Below are positions 28,663-39,701 of a stretch of DNA of 64,000 nt, in pieces. The notes under the pieces are model-generated. The model did not search any database. It saw only the letters and a program-made list of their open reading frames with translations, and was not told the DNA's origin. The translations under genes and the position numbers were made by a program. The stretch covers positions 558,001 to 622,000 of the forward strand of contig NZ_CP107546.1 in NCBI RefSeq assembly GCF_025836995.1, in the 5' to 3' direction. Source of the DNA: Microbacterium sp. M28. GTDB taxonomy: Bacteria > Actinomycetota > Actinomycetes > Actinomycetales > Microbacteriaceae. Numbering within the stretch: position 1 is the first letter of the stretch; every line of letters begins with the position of its first letter.

Positions 28663-31600
28663 GTGCCCCAGGACGTTCGCAGGAGTCGCCTACGCGGCCT
28701 CGCCATGGCGGTCAGCGGTCTGCTGGCCGTGTCGCTGCTCGGCATCGTCGTGGACACCGCGCAGGCGCCGCCCGCCGCCGCCGTTCAGGATCCCACCGTC
28801 TGTCAGAACACCGTCGCGCTCGAGAACGGCGGGTTCGAGTCTCCCATCGTTCCCGCCGGGCGCTACTCGCTCCTAGACGAGAGCGCCGTCCCCGGCTGGT
28901 GGACCAACGACGTCCAGAACAAGATCGAGATCTGGAGCAGCGGGTTCAACGGCGTCCCGTCGGCCGAGGGCCGGCAGTTCGCCGAACTCAACGCGTATAG
29001 CGCAAGCCAGCTCTATCAGGACCTGCCGACGACACCCGGCCAGACCCTGTCGTGGTCGCTCCAGCACCGCGGACGCCAAGGCACCGACACCATGCGGGTG
29101 CTGATCGGCACACCGGGCGGAACACTCACTCAGTCCGGACCGATCATCTCGGACGGCAACACCGCGTGGGGCACGCATACCGGCACGTACACGGTGCCGG
29201 CCGGACAGACGACCACCCGGTTCGCGTTCGAAGCGGTCACGTCCGTCGGTGGACTAGGCGTCGGCAATCTCCTGGACAACATCACCTTCGGTACCGGGCC
29301 GTGCCTGATCAGCGACAAGACGGTCGCCAACGTCACCAGCGCGGGGGCGGATGCCGAGGTCGGCGACGTGCTGCGCTATACCGTCACCACGCGCAACGAC
29401 GGCGGCAACCCCGCACGGCAGACCGTGGCGACGGACGTCCTGGATCCGGGGCTGGACTTCGTCCCCGGTTCGCTGCAGATCGTGAACGGTGCGGGCACCG
29501 GCTCGCTGACGGATGCCGTGGGCGATGACCGGGGCGAGTACGACACGGCTGCACGGACGGTGCGCGTCAGGCTCGGCGACCAGGGATCCTCCACCGCTGG
29601 CGGTGCGATCCTCACGGGTACCAGCACCACCTACTCCTTCGAGGCGCGCGTCAATCAGGAAGCGGCCGCGACGACCATTCTCAACGAGGCGCAGGTCGCG
29701 TTCCGCGACGACGTGGTCGGACAGAACAGGGTGTCGACGACGCAGACGACCGAGACACCCGTCGCCCCCGCGGCCGACCTCGCGATCACCAAGGTCCTCG
29801 ACACATCTCCGCTCGTCGCGGGCGGCCCGGTCAGTTACACGCTGACCGTCACGAACAACGGCCCGCAGCCCGCCGCGGACTTCTCCGTCTATGACCCGAT
29901 CCCCGCCGCGCTGACCGACGTGCAGGCGCAGACGACATCCGGGTCGTGCGTGGTGACCGGCAGTGTGAACTGCGCGGGCGGCCCGCTCGGTGTGGCGACG
30001 AGGCCGAGATCACGATCACCGGAACGCTTTCGGCGGATGCGCCGTCGGGGTCCGCGGTCGTCAACACCGCGCAGGTCGAGTCGAGCACCACCGACACCGA
30101 CCAGTCGAACAACATCTCCACCGCATCCGGCATCGTCGAGTCAGCAGCCGACGTCTCGATCGAGAAGACCTTCACGCCGGGGACGCCGGTGGCGGGGGAG
30201 AACGTCGTGTACACGATGGTGACGTCGAACTCCGGTCCGTCGTCGGCGACGGATGTCGTGATCACCGACCCGCTCGACCCCGCCACGACGTTCGTGAGCG
30301 CCACATCGGATGCCGGGACCTGCGACTTCGACGGCTCCGTCGTGTCGTGCGACCTCGGCACGCTCGCCCCCGGCTCGTCCGTCGAGACCACCGTCACCGT
30401 CACGCTCGCGCCGGACGTCGATGCCGCCGTGCAGAACACGGCCACGGCGACATCGTCGGCCTCGGACGGCGACGCCACCAACAACGCCTCCTCGACCAGC
30501 TTCGCCCCGACGATCGTGGCGGATCTCGCCGTGACGAAGCAGGCATCGGCCGCGACCGTGACGGCAGGAGACACGTTCACGTACACGGTCGACGTCAGCA
30601 ACGTCGGCCCGTCCGTCGCCCAGAACGCCGTGCTCACCGATACCGTCCCGCAGGGGATGACGGTGGAGTCGGTCGCCACGGCACCGGACGGCATATGCGC
30701 GTCGACGGCGATCGGCATCCGCTGCGACTGGGCCACGATCGAACCGGGCGAGACGGAGACCGTGACGATCACGGTGCTGGTCGATGCGAACACCCCGGCC
30801 GGCACCCTCACGAACACGGCATCCGTGGCCTCACCCGCGGACGATGCCGACACGACGAACAACTCCGCGTCCGCCGATGTGACCGTCGTCCAGAGCGCAG
30901 ACCTGGGGGTGCAGAAGACGGCGACGCCGACCACCGGCGTGCCGGGCACGCCCCAGTCCTTCACGATCACCGTGACCAATGACGGACCCTCCACGGCGCG
31001 CGGCGTCTCGGTGGCGGACTTCCTCCCCGAAGGGTTCATCGACCCGACGACGCCCACGGAAGGCTGCCAGATCACCGGTTCGGTGGGCACCTGCCTGCTC
31101 GGCGACCTCGAACCGGGGGCGACCCGGACGGTCACGGTCAACGGCGTCATCGCCGCCGACGCGACCGGGACGATCAGCAACACCGTCACAGCGGCGACGA
31201 CGACCACTGATCCGAACGGCGACAACTACTCGGCCACGGTCGACGTGCCGCTTGCGCCGTCCGCGGATGTGTCGCTGACGAAGACGACGTCGACGCCGTC
31301 TGTCGCACTCGACGGTGATGTGACCTATGTCGTCACCGTGCGCAACGACGGGCCGTCGACGGCGACCGGGGTCGTCGTGACGGACGTCGTCGAGGACGGC
31401 ATCGCGCTCGTCGACGGCACAGCCACCGCGGGCACCTGGTCGATCGACGGCTGGGTCGTGGGAACGATGCAGCCCGGCGCCGAGGAATCGCTCACGATCT
31501 CCGCGGTCGCGACGGCGGAGGGTACGTTCACCAATACCGCGACGGCCTCCGCGGAGACCCCGGATCCGGACGCGGGTGATCTGACCGGCAGCGCGGAGGT

Positions 31601-34600
31601 GACGGTCGCGGCCGCTGCCAACCTGTCGATCGAGAAGACCGCCGCCCCGGCATCCGTCGAGGTGGGCGAGCAGATCACCTACACCCTGACCGTGAACAAC
31701 GCCGGTCCGAACGCGGCGATCGACATGGTCATCTCCGACCCGCTTCCGGCCGAGCTCATCGATCCGACCACGACCACCCCCGGGTGCTCGTTCGTCGGCA
31801 ACGAGTTCCGCTGCGAGGTGCCGTCATTCCCGGCGGCATCGGGTGGGCAGCTGGTGTACACGGCGACCGTGGATCCGGCGACGGCATCCACGAGCGTGAC
31901 CAACACCGCATCCGTCTTCGCCACCACGGCCGACCCGGACACGACCGACAACACGGCGTCCACGACGACGCCGATCACCGGCACCGGTGCGATCGAGCTC
32001 ACCAAGACGGCCGGGGTCCCGACGGACGTGGACGGCGACGGTGCGATCGGCGTCGGCGACGAGATCCCGTACGACTTCACGGTCACGAACGTCGGGCCGA
32101 CCACGGTGAGCGGCGTGGTGATCGACGACCCGCTGCTGGGCGGCCCGCAGACCTGCGCTGCGTTGGAGGGTACGACGCTGCAGCCGACGGATGCCGTGGA
32201 CTGCGGACCGTACGCGACGTGCTGACGCAGGCGGACGTCGACGGCGGTGAAGTGATCAACACGGCCACCGCGACGGCGCAGACGCCGCGCGGCGCGGTGT
32301 CGGACAGCGACGGCGCGACCGTCGCGGTCGCTGGTGCGAGCGCCATCAGCCTGCAGAAGCAGGTAGGCGATCCCGTCGACGCGGACGGCGACGGCGCGCT
32401 CGGTGCCGGCGACACGATCGACTACACGTTCACGGTCAGCAACACCGGCACGACGACCATCACGGCTGTGCAGATCTCCGACCCGATGCTCGGCGGCGCC
32501 GTGGTCTGTCCCGAGCTCGACGGCACAGCTCTGGCGCCGGGTGACGACGTCGCGTGCACACCGATCACGTACGAGCTGACGCAGGAGGATGTCGACGCGG
32601 GAACCGTGCACAACGAGGCGGCCGTGACCGCTGACGCAGCCGGCGGTGCCGTGACGGACACCGCACAGGCCGATGCGACCGTGGACAGCACCGACGCCGT
32701 CGAACTGATCAAGACCGCGACCGGACCGACGGACACCGACGGCGACGGACTCATCGGCGTCGGCGACGAGGTCTCGTACACCTTCACCGTGCGCAATGCC
32801 GCACCACGACGCTCTCGGTCACCGCGATCGACGACCCGCTCCTCGGCGGTGACACCGGATGCTTCGCCGACGGCGCGGTCTCGCTCGCTCCTGGCGACGA
32901 CGTCGACTGCGGCCCGGTCGTCTACGAACTCACGCAGGCCGACGTCGACGCCGCTGTCCTCGACAACACGGCGACCGTCCAGGCGGAGGGGCGCATCGCG
33001 GTCACCGACGACGGCACGGCACGCACTCTGATCGGCGGAACGACGGAGGTCGAGCTCGCGAAGTCGGCGACCGCCCCGGTCGACACCGACGGCGACGCTC
33101 TGATCGGTGCGGGCGACGAGGTGTCGTATTCGTTCACGGTGACGAACACCGGCACGACGACGTTGACGTCCGCCGCCATCGATGATCCTCTGCTGGGAGG
33201 GGCGCTCGAGTGCCCGGACCTCGCAGGGCTCGCCCTCGCCCCCGGCGATGACGTCGCCTGCGGACCGGTGACCTACGTCCTGACCCAGGATGACGTGGAC
33301 AGCGGCTCGGTCACCAACACGGCCACCGTCGCCGCGGCATCCGGCACCGGCTCCGCGTCGGATGCGGGCACCGCCGAGGTCGTCGTCTCCGGCACCGACT
33401 CGGTCACCCTCGCCAAGACGGCCGCGTTCCGACGGATGCCGACGGCGACGGCCTGATCGGGGCAGGCGATGCGGTGTCGTACTCGTTCACGGTGACGAAC
33501 ACCGGGACGACGACGCTCACCGACGCGGCGATCGAGGATGCGCTGCTGGGAGGAGCGCTGGACTGCGCAACCCTCGCCGCGGCGACTCTCGCTCCCGGCG
33601 ACGCCGTCGACTGCGGCCCGATCGTGTACACGCTCACCCAGGCCGACATCGACGCGGCGACGGTCGAGAACACGGCATCCGTGACAGCCTCGTCGCCCTC
33701 GGCATCCGTCACGGACGACGCCGACGCGAACGTGACGATCGCGGCGACGAACGGCGTCAACCTCACCAAGACCGCGGGCGAGCCGGTCGATGTGGACCGT
33801 GACGGCGCCCTCGGAGCCGGCGACACGATCGACTACGCGTTCACGGTGACCAACACCGGCACGACGACGCTCACCGAGGTCGTCGTGACCGACCCGATGC
33901 TCGGTGGTGTCGTCGAATGCCCGGCCGCCGACGGTGCCGCCCTCGCGCCGGGCGACAGCCTCGCGTGCGCCACGGTGACGTACACGCTCACGCAGGACGA
34001 CATCGACGGCGGGGTCGTGAGCAACTCCGCGACCGTCGACGCGCAGGCGCCGGCTGCCGCAGTGACCGACACCGCGCAGGCGGACACCACGGTGGACGGG
34101 TCGGCTTCGATCGAGCTCACCAAGACTCCTGGAGCCATCGCCGACACGACCGGTGACGGTCTGATCGGCGCGGGCGACGAGGTGTCGTACACGTTCACCG
34201 TGACCAACACCGGCACCGTGACGCTGTCCGGCGCGACGATCGTCGACGACAGGCTCGGCGGCGCGCTGGAATGCGCGCCCCTGGACGGCGCCGCACTCGC
34301 GCCGGGCGACGCGATCGACTGCGGTCCCTACCCGTACACGATCACGCAGGCCGACGTCGAGGCGGAGAACGTCCATAACGAGGCGACCGTCACAGCTGAT
34401 GGTGCCTCCGGCGCCATCAGCGACGACGCGAGTGCGGATGTCGTGATCGCCGGGACGGACGCCGTCTCGCTCGACAAGGTCGGATCCGCGCCCATCGACG
34501 CCGACGGAGACGGCCGCATCGGTGCCGGGGACGGGATCGAGTACACCTTCACCGTGCGCAACACCGGCACGACCGTGCTGAGCGAGCTCGCGATCACCGA

Positions 34601-35614
34601 CCCTCTGCTCGGCGGCGAACTCGACTGTCCGGCGCTCGAGGGCGCGCAGCCGGCCCCGGTGACGAGCTCGTCTGCGGCCCCGTCGCCTACACGCTCACGC
34701 AGGAGGACGTCGACGCGCAGACCGTCCGCAACGAGGCCACGGCGACCGCGCAGGGCGCTTCGGGTGCTGTCACGGATGTCGCGATCGCGGACGTCCCGGT
34801 CGCCGCGCGAGGACGCGATCGCACTGGTGAAGTCGGCCGCCGCGATCGTGGATGCGAACGGCAACGGTGTCACGGACGCCGGCGACACCATCGACTACAC
34901 GTTCGCGGTCACGAACACGGGAACCACGACGGTCTCGGACCCGACGATCGTCGATGCCCGCGTGGATGGCGCCATCGTGTGCGAGGCCTACTCGATCGCG
35001 CCGGATGACATGGTCGTCTGCGGCCCTGTGACGGTTGCGCTCACCCAGGCCGATGTCGACGCCGGCGAGAGATCGTCAACACCGCCACGGTCACCGCGAC
35101 GGGCGCCGGGGGCATCGAGACGACCGCCGAGGCGAGCGTCACCACACCGATCGAGGCGCAGCCCGCGCTCGCGGTGGAGAAGACCGGCGGTGACTTCGTG
35201 GATGCGAACGGCGACGCGACGGTCAGCGCCGGCGACACCGTGCAGTTCCGGTTCACCGTGACGAACACCGGTGCCGTGACCGTGACCGACATCGCCATCG
35301 ACGACCCGAAGCTGGGCGGTGCGGTCGCCTGCGACGTTCCGGATCTCGCACCGGGCGCGTCGTTCACGTGCGGACCCGTCGTGTACACGATCACGGCCGA
35401 TGAGGCGAAGGCCGGTGCGGTGACGAACGCCGCGACGGTGACGGCGCTCGCGGGAGCGACGGTGGTGTCGGCATCCGACTCCGTCACGGTCGAGCTGCCG
35501 GAACTCGCCGTCACCGGCGGCGTCGTGGTCGGGCTCGGCTGGGCGATCCTGCTGATCGCGCTCGGGCTGCTCGGGCTGCTGATCGCGCGGATCCGCCGCA
35601 CAAGACTGGTGTGA
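28663..35614 (+). CDS. Giant DUF11/DUF7507-repeat surface protein with sorting signal
   Basis: About 2,317 residues. GTG 28663 follows AAAGGA. The signal peptide (RRSRLRGLAMAVSG to PPAAA) precedes a carbohydrate-binding-like domain with NGGFESPIV and PGWWTNDVQNKIEIW (about residues 40-215). Seven DUF11-type repeats of about 120 residues follow (xADLxITK...YTLTVTNNGP), then ten repeats of about 117 residues with period near 351 bp, each opening like ELTKTAGxPTDVDGDGxIG. The end is LPELAVTGG, a hydrophobic helix and RIRRTRLV. At least seven shifts (about 29995, 32205, 32800, 33120, 33435, 34660, 34800, 35075). Likely a long cell-wall fibre. Confidence 0.85.
31998..35225 (+). repeat. Ten tandem ~351-bp coding repeats
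   Basis: Repeat openings fall near 32000, 32345, 32695, 33045, 33395, 33755, 34105, 34455, 34815 and 35165. Each carries an Asp-rich DxDGDGxxGxGD loop resembling an EF-hand or dockerin calcium site, then YTFTVTNTGTTTLT and GPVTYTLTQADVDA. The DNA copies are clearly diverged rather than identical, so the array is old. Confidence 0.8.
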
Positions 35615-35617
35615 CGC

Positions 35618-35653
35618 GGAACGGGGCGGAGTCGATCGACTCCGCCCCGTTCC
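35618..35653. terminator. Perfect 36-bp palindrome, bidirectional terminator
   Basis: GGAACGGGGCGGAGTCGA and its exact inverse meet without a loop at 35635/35636, between two convergent stops. It has the position and strength expected of a terminator used from both sides. Confidence 0.85.
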
Positions 35654-35662
35654 GTCGTGAGG

Positions 35663-36379
35663 TCACTCCTTGATCGGCAGCACCTGGAACCGTCCGGATG
35701 CTCCGGGCTGCGGCGGGACGACGGCGACGAACTCGCCCTTGCCCTGGACAGGCGCGGCGACGATCTCCGGCGGGAGGCCGGGGTCAGAGCCGACGCGCTG
35801 ATGCCACCCTTGAGGATGCCCGCCTTGACGGCCGCAGCGGATGCCGCCTTGGCCGCCTTCTTGTCGAGCGCGGCGATCTGCGTCGCGTGCTGCTGCACGA
35901 TGGCGTCGAAGGTCTCATCCGGCAGGCTCGGGTGCGACACGTACACGACGTCGACCTGCGCGCGTCCGTTCTGCACCTTGAGTCCCGTGAAGCGCTGACG
36001 CCCCACCCAGCCACGGGACCGGAAGTCCTCGTACAGCTTCGCGCCGTTCCTGCTGCGCGTCGAGAAGTGCACGATGAGCAGGATGACGCCGAGCGGGATC
36101 AGGATGATCGGACCGTACACGTACAGGAAACGCCACATCTCGGCGCGGCCGCGCGACTGCCGGTGAACTCGACCGCCTGGGCGTCGAAGAAGAAGCGGAA
36201 GATGAGCCGCCAGTTCCAGTCGCTGGCCGATCCCAGTTGCTGAAGATGTTCATCGCCACCCCGGCGAGGCCCGCGATCAGGCTCGTGAGGCCGCCGACGT
36301 AGACGGCGCTCCGGGGAGTGACCGCCTTCGCGAATCCCTCCGGTGTGGACAACTGATGCTGGACGGTGCCGATGCTCAT
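35663..36379 (-). CDS. Hypothetical membrane protein
   Basis: About 238 residues, family not recognised. The N-terminus MSIGTVQHQLSTPEGFAKAV precedes a first hydrophobic segment (VYVGGLTSLIAGLAGVAMNIF). A second helix is FLYVYGPIILIPLGVILLIV. The C-terminal cytoplasmic part holds DFRSRGWVGRQRFTGLKVQNG and an Ala/Lys helix, ending GRFQVLPIKE. Shifts near 36220, 36135 and 35805 split it. An alternative ATG lies at 36391. It is divergent from the riboswitch-controlled transporter. Confidence 0.6.
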
Positions 36380-36445
36380 GCCGATGAGCATAGCGAGCGG
36401 GGTGAACCCGCCCGTCACCACGGGGTGCTATCGTGTCGCGCGACA

Positions 36446-36545
36446 GTGCCTAGGGTTCCGGGGTTCGCGCCCGCCTGGTCCGAGCGGCACCACGCTCTCC
36501 TGCCAGCAGGGGGCGTCATCTGACAGGACAAAAGCCCGGAGGAGC
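36446..36545 (+). promoter_or_regulatory. Guanidine-I (ykkC subtype 1) riboswitch
   Basis: P1 pairs GTGCC (36446) with GGCAC. The conserved CTAGGGTTCCG opens the core, and P2 is CGGGGTTCGCGCCCG. The CTGGTCCGAG strand, a P3 hairpin (CGCTCTCCTG-CCAG-CAGGGGGCG) and the 3' GGACAAAAGCCCGG-AGG block follow. These are the invariant elements of ykkC RNAs. GACAAAAGCCCGG rather than GGATAGAAGCCC points to the guanidine subtype and not to the ppGpp or PRPP subtypes. One G appears missing in CCCGGGAGG. The transporter ATG is 35 bases downstream. Confidence 0.88.
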
Positions 36546-36580
36546 CCGTTCGTCGCGCCCGCGACGCGCAGAAGGCTCTC

Positions 36581-37440
36581 ATGACCCCGCTCGCCCTGTC
36601 CCTCGTCCTCGCCGCCGCTCTGGCGCACGCGGCCTGGAACATCATCGCCCACGGCACGAGCCGCGCTGGCATCCCGTTCCTGTGGTGCGGGGCGGCCGTC
36701 TCGGCGGTCGTCTGGGGCGTCGTCATCCCCGTGAGCGGCGGACTGGGGGACGACCTGCCCGGTTTCCTCATCGGCGTCGGTGTCTCCGGCATCCTGCACG
36801 TGGTGTACATGCTGGTCCTGCAGCGGGGGTATCGGGAGGGCAATCTGTCGACCGTGTACGCGACGGCCCGAGGAACCGGGCCGTTCCTCGCGGTGATCGC
36901 CGCCGTCGTGCTGCTCGGCGAACGACCGTCGCCGATCGCGCTCGCCGGTGTCATCGCCGTCATCGTCGGCGTGGTCGCGCTGGGATTCGTGGACCGGTCG
37001 TCGTCGCAGCCCAGGCGGGGATCGACCCGGCGATCCTGTTCGGTCTGCTGACGGGCGTGATGATCGCGACGTACACGATCTGGGATGCCCACGCCGTGCG
37101 CACGTGGTCGATCAACCCCGTGGCGTACATGGTGGGCACGTGCGTGGCGGAGGTTCTGGTCTACACCGTCCTGCTGCGCAGGCGTCGCGCGGAGACGGTC
37201 GCACTCGCCCGGCTGCAGTGGCGGAGGATCATCGCGTTCGCCGTGCTGTCGCCGTTGTCCTACATCCTGGTGCTGTACGCGATCACGATCGCTCCCGTAG
37301 CGCTGGTGGCCCCGTTGCGTGAGCTCAGCGTGGTGCTCGTGAGCCTGTTCGGTGCGTTCGTGCTGAAGGAACCGCACCCGGGTCGGCGGATCGTCGCGGC
37401 CGCGGTCGTGGTCGTGGGCATCGTCCTCCTCGCGCTGTGA
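36581..37440 (+). CDS. EamA/DMT-family transporter under guanidine riboswitch
   Basis: About 286 residues, ten predicted transmembrane helices in two EamA halves (LAHAAWNIIAHGTSRAG, VYATARGTGPFLAV, then APVALVAPLRELSVVLVSLF and VLKEPHPGRRI). One shift near 37008. Because a guanidine-I riboswitch precedes it, guanidine export or handling of a related toxic cation is the best inference. The usual exporters in that setting are small SMR proteins, so a ten-helix DMT member is notable. Specificity is not visible in the sequence. Confidence 0.87.
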
Positions 37441-37453
37441 CGACGAGGAGCGC

Positions 37454-38112
37454 TCAGCGGAAGTCGATCAGACCGGCCCGCGCGGCGGTGACCAGGATCT
37501 GCACCCGGTCGCGCACGTGCCACTTGGACATGATGCGGCCGAGGTGCGCCTTGACCGTGCCCTCCGAGACGATGAGCGCCTGTGCGATCTCGGCGTTCGA
37601 CATCCCGGCGGCCAGGCGGTCGAGCACCTCGGTCTCGCGGTCGGTGAGGGGTTCGAGGGCCGCGGCGTCGTGGGCACCGGACGATGCCTCGCGGACGTGC
37701 CGGATGAGCATCGACGCGACCCGCGGGGAGAGCGAACTCCCGCCGCCGTGCACTTCGCGGACCCCGGCGAGAATGCTCTCGGCGCTCGAGTCCTTGAGCA
37801 GATAGCCAAGCTGCGCCGCGCGCTGAGCATCGGCAGCACCGTGTCGCTGCCGTCGAGCGTGGTGACGGCGACCACCCGCACGTCCGGCCAGCGCCGGGTG
37901 ATCGCTGCGGTGGCCTCGATCCCGTCCATCTCAGGCATCTGGACGTCCATCATCACGACGTCCGGCCGGTCCCGATCGATCGCGGCGATCGCCTGCTTGC
38001 CGTCCTCCGCCTGACCGATGACGTCGATCTCCGGGTCGCGGGAGACGAAGTGCGCGAGCGCGGTGCGCACCAGGGGGTCGTCGTCGACGATGAGGACGCG
38101 GATTTCCGGCAT
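37454..38112 (-). CDS. NarL/FixJ-family response regulator
   Basis: About 219 residues. The receiver domain reads IRVLIVDDDPLVRTALAHFV with the acidic pair, the phospho-acceptor Asp in VVMMDVQMPEMDG, and a switch Thr in VAVTTLDG. The LuxR-type output domain has LTDRETEVLDRLAAGMSNAE and VSEGTVKAHLGRIMSKWHVR. A shift near 37808 falls in the receiver's last part. It is divergent from the histidine kinase at 38339, which is its presumed partner. Confidence 0.92.
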
Positions 38113-38188
38113 GGGGGAAGCCTAACGGCTGAGCAGACCGTCGACGCGGACTTAGACCTTTGGCCAGAGAAGTCTGCCGATAAGACAG

Positions 38189-38308
38189 ATGTGCCTGGTG
38201 AAGTTCACCGAGAAGATGAAGTCATGCCTGGACAAACGACCAACCGAGGAGGTGAATGACTATGTCTTTTTGGGAACAGTTCGACGCTTCTTCGGTCTCT
38301 ATCGCTAA
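38189..38308 (+). CDS. Candidate small protein upstream of histidine kinase, frame 1
   Basis: 39 codons beginning MCLVKFTEKMKSCLDKRPTE and ending FFGLYR before TAA. The third-position GC of about 68% is lower than in neighbouring genes but higher than in the overlapping frame below. It starts just after an ATAAGA -10-like hexamer. No family recognised. Only one of the two overlapping frames need be real, and neither may be. Confidence 0.25.
   Translation: MCLVKFTEKMKSCLDKRPTEEVNDYVFLGTVRRFFGLYR
38197..38209. promoter_or_regulatory. 13-base palindrome in the two-component intergenic region
   Basis: GGTGAA-G-TTCACC is a perfect dyad between the divergent response regulator and kinase genes, suitable for a NarL-type dimer. 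Confidence 0.35.
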
Positions 38309-38387
38309 GCCTACCTGGCGGATAGGACATACTGAACTATGGCTTTGGACCGGTCGACGCGAGGTGCATCCGACATCCTCCGACTGA
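38262..38387 (+). CDS. Candidate small protein with consensus ribosome binding site, frame 2
   Basis: MSFWEQFDASSVSIAKPTWR continues 21 residues to PTSSD, 41 in all. An ATG nine bases after AGGAGG (within AGGAGGTGA, a full match to the 16S tail) decides the start; an ATG at 38256 is too close. It is AT-richer than its surroundings, Trp-rich, lacks Cys, and overlaps the kinase start by 49 bases in another frame. It could be a signalling peptide, a leader peptide for the kinase, or chance. Confidence 0.3.
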   Translation: MSFWEQFDASSVSIAKPTWRIGHTELWLWTGRREVHPTSSD

Positions 38388-39531
38388 GTCGGGGTGAACG
38401 GCTGAGCACGATCGAACGCGTCGTCATCGGCGCGATCATCGCCATCATGGTCCTCGATCTCTTCAGCCTGATCTTCACGCCGGGCGTGGACATCCTGCGG
38501 TCCGTCACCAGCATCGTGACGACCGCACTCCTGCTGATTTTCCTCTGGTCGCCGCTGGCGGCCACGTGCGCGCTCGCCGTCGCTTTCGTGCTGTCCTTCC
38601 TGGTCGGAACGGAGGCGCAGGTTCTCACGACCGCTTCCGTGGCCGCGGCTCTGGTCATGCGGCTGGGGCGCACATCGCTGATCCTGTCCTACACAGGGGG
38701 ATTCCTCGTCGCCGCGGCGGTTCTCGCCTACGGGCCGACGAACGTCCCCGTCAACGTCGGCATCTACCTCGTCTTCGCGACGGTCGCCGCATGGCGTCGG
38801 GTTCGCGCTGCGGATGGCGTTCGCACGCGGGCGACGACTCGAACAGCAGCTCGCGGCCAGCGCCGAGCAGGAGCGGCAGGCCGTCCTGGCGGAACGCCGT
38901 TGGATCGCCGGCGAGCTGCATGACAGCATCGCCCATCACCTGACCGTCGTGTCGCTGCACGTGCAGATGCTCGACGACGAGCAGGTGCGCCCGGATTCGC
39001 AGGAGGCCATCCGCGTCGCGGCGCGGAAGGCCATGACGGATCTGCGATTCGTGATCGACCTGGCCGACGACGGCCCGCGCGCCTCCGAGCCGTCGACCGG
39101 TGACCTCGCCGCGGCGCTGGCAGAGGCCAGGGAGGAGCTCGAGGCTGCAGGACATCCCGTCCGCGTGGACGGAGACCTCGATGACGAGCGCATTCCGCGT
39201 TCGGCCGAGATCATCTTCGCGCGAGTGACGCGCGAATCGGCCACGAACATCCTCAAGTACGCGGGCGCCGGCACGGTCGAGAGTGCACCTCGGCGTCACT
39301 GACGAGACGGCCGAGCTCACGATCAGCAGTCCGCTCTCATCGACACCACGGCACGGGCTGTCGTCCAGCCGCACAGGGCTGGAGCGCATGGCGGAGCGGG
39401 TCCTCGGCGGCAGCGGTGAGTTCCATGCCGGGGAGTCGGACGGCCGTTGGGTCGTCTCGGCTCGGCTGCCCATCGCGCGGCGAGCGGACGAGCAGCAGGA
39501 GCAGGAGCAGGAGTCTGACCGAAAGTCGTAG
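38339..39531 (+). CDS. Sensor histidine kinase (HisKA_3/DesK-like)
   Basis: About 397 residues. Five or six transmembrane helices form the N-terminal half (for example IERVVIGAIIAIMVLDLFSLI is split by one). The dimerisation/phospho-acceptor segment is WIAGELHDSIAHHLTVVSLH, whose His is the phosphorylation site, and an HATPase_c domain follows (RVTRESATNILKYA, GLERMAERVLGGSG). Shifts near 38810 and 39285. The C-terminus is a Gln/Glu run. CATACT five bases before the ATG suggests a leaderless transcript. It pairs with the divergent NarL-type regulator; the stimulus is probably membrane-derived. Confidence 0.88.
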
Positions 39532-39701
39532 TGACTCTCGACCTTCGACGCTATTCGGAGGTGATCCGCCCTGCATATCCTGAAGGCTCCCCAGAGTACG
39601 GCGTCCCCAGCGCCGTGATCGCGAGCGCAGGGTCAAGGCTTCCAAACGGATCCGCGCTCGCGATCTTCTGTTTTCCGGGGTGTCCGGCGAGGGATCGCCG
39701 C
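39532..39701. other. Intergenic gap after the histidine kinase
   Basis: 170 bases between convergent ends of the kinase and the GntR gene. No clear hairpin, gene or repeat is seen. Confidence 0.3.

Noticed and set aside
32859..33185. Arg/Gly-rich frames inside the giant repeat gene as separate genes.
   Set aside because: They are alternative frames of the repeat DNA between two true segments and have no homology of their own.
35041..36138. A minus-strand frame running from the membrane protein into the giant surface-protein gene.
   Set aside because: The membrane protein ends at 35663 after a frame correction. The rest is antisense to the repeats and reads as their complement.
38256..38387. 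The small frame near the kinase as a lasso or lanthipeptide precursor.
   Set aside because: It has no Cys, no Asp/Glu at lasso ring positions 7-9 after a Gly, and no modification or export enzymes nearby.
38339..39531. Kinase and response regulator genes as pseudogenes.
   Set aside because: All catalytic residues are present in the alternating frames; the shifts follow the error pattern seen throughout the window.
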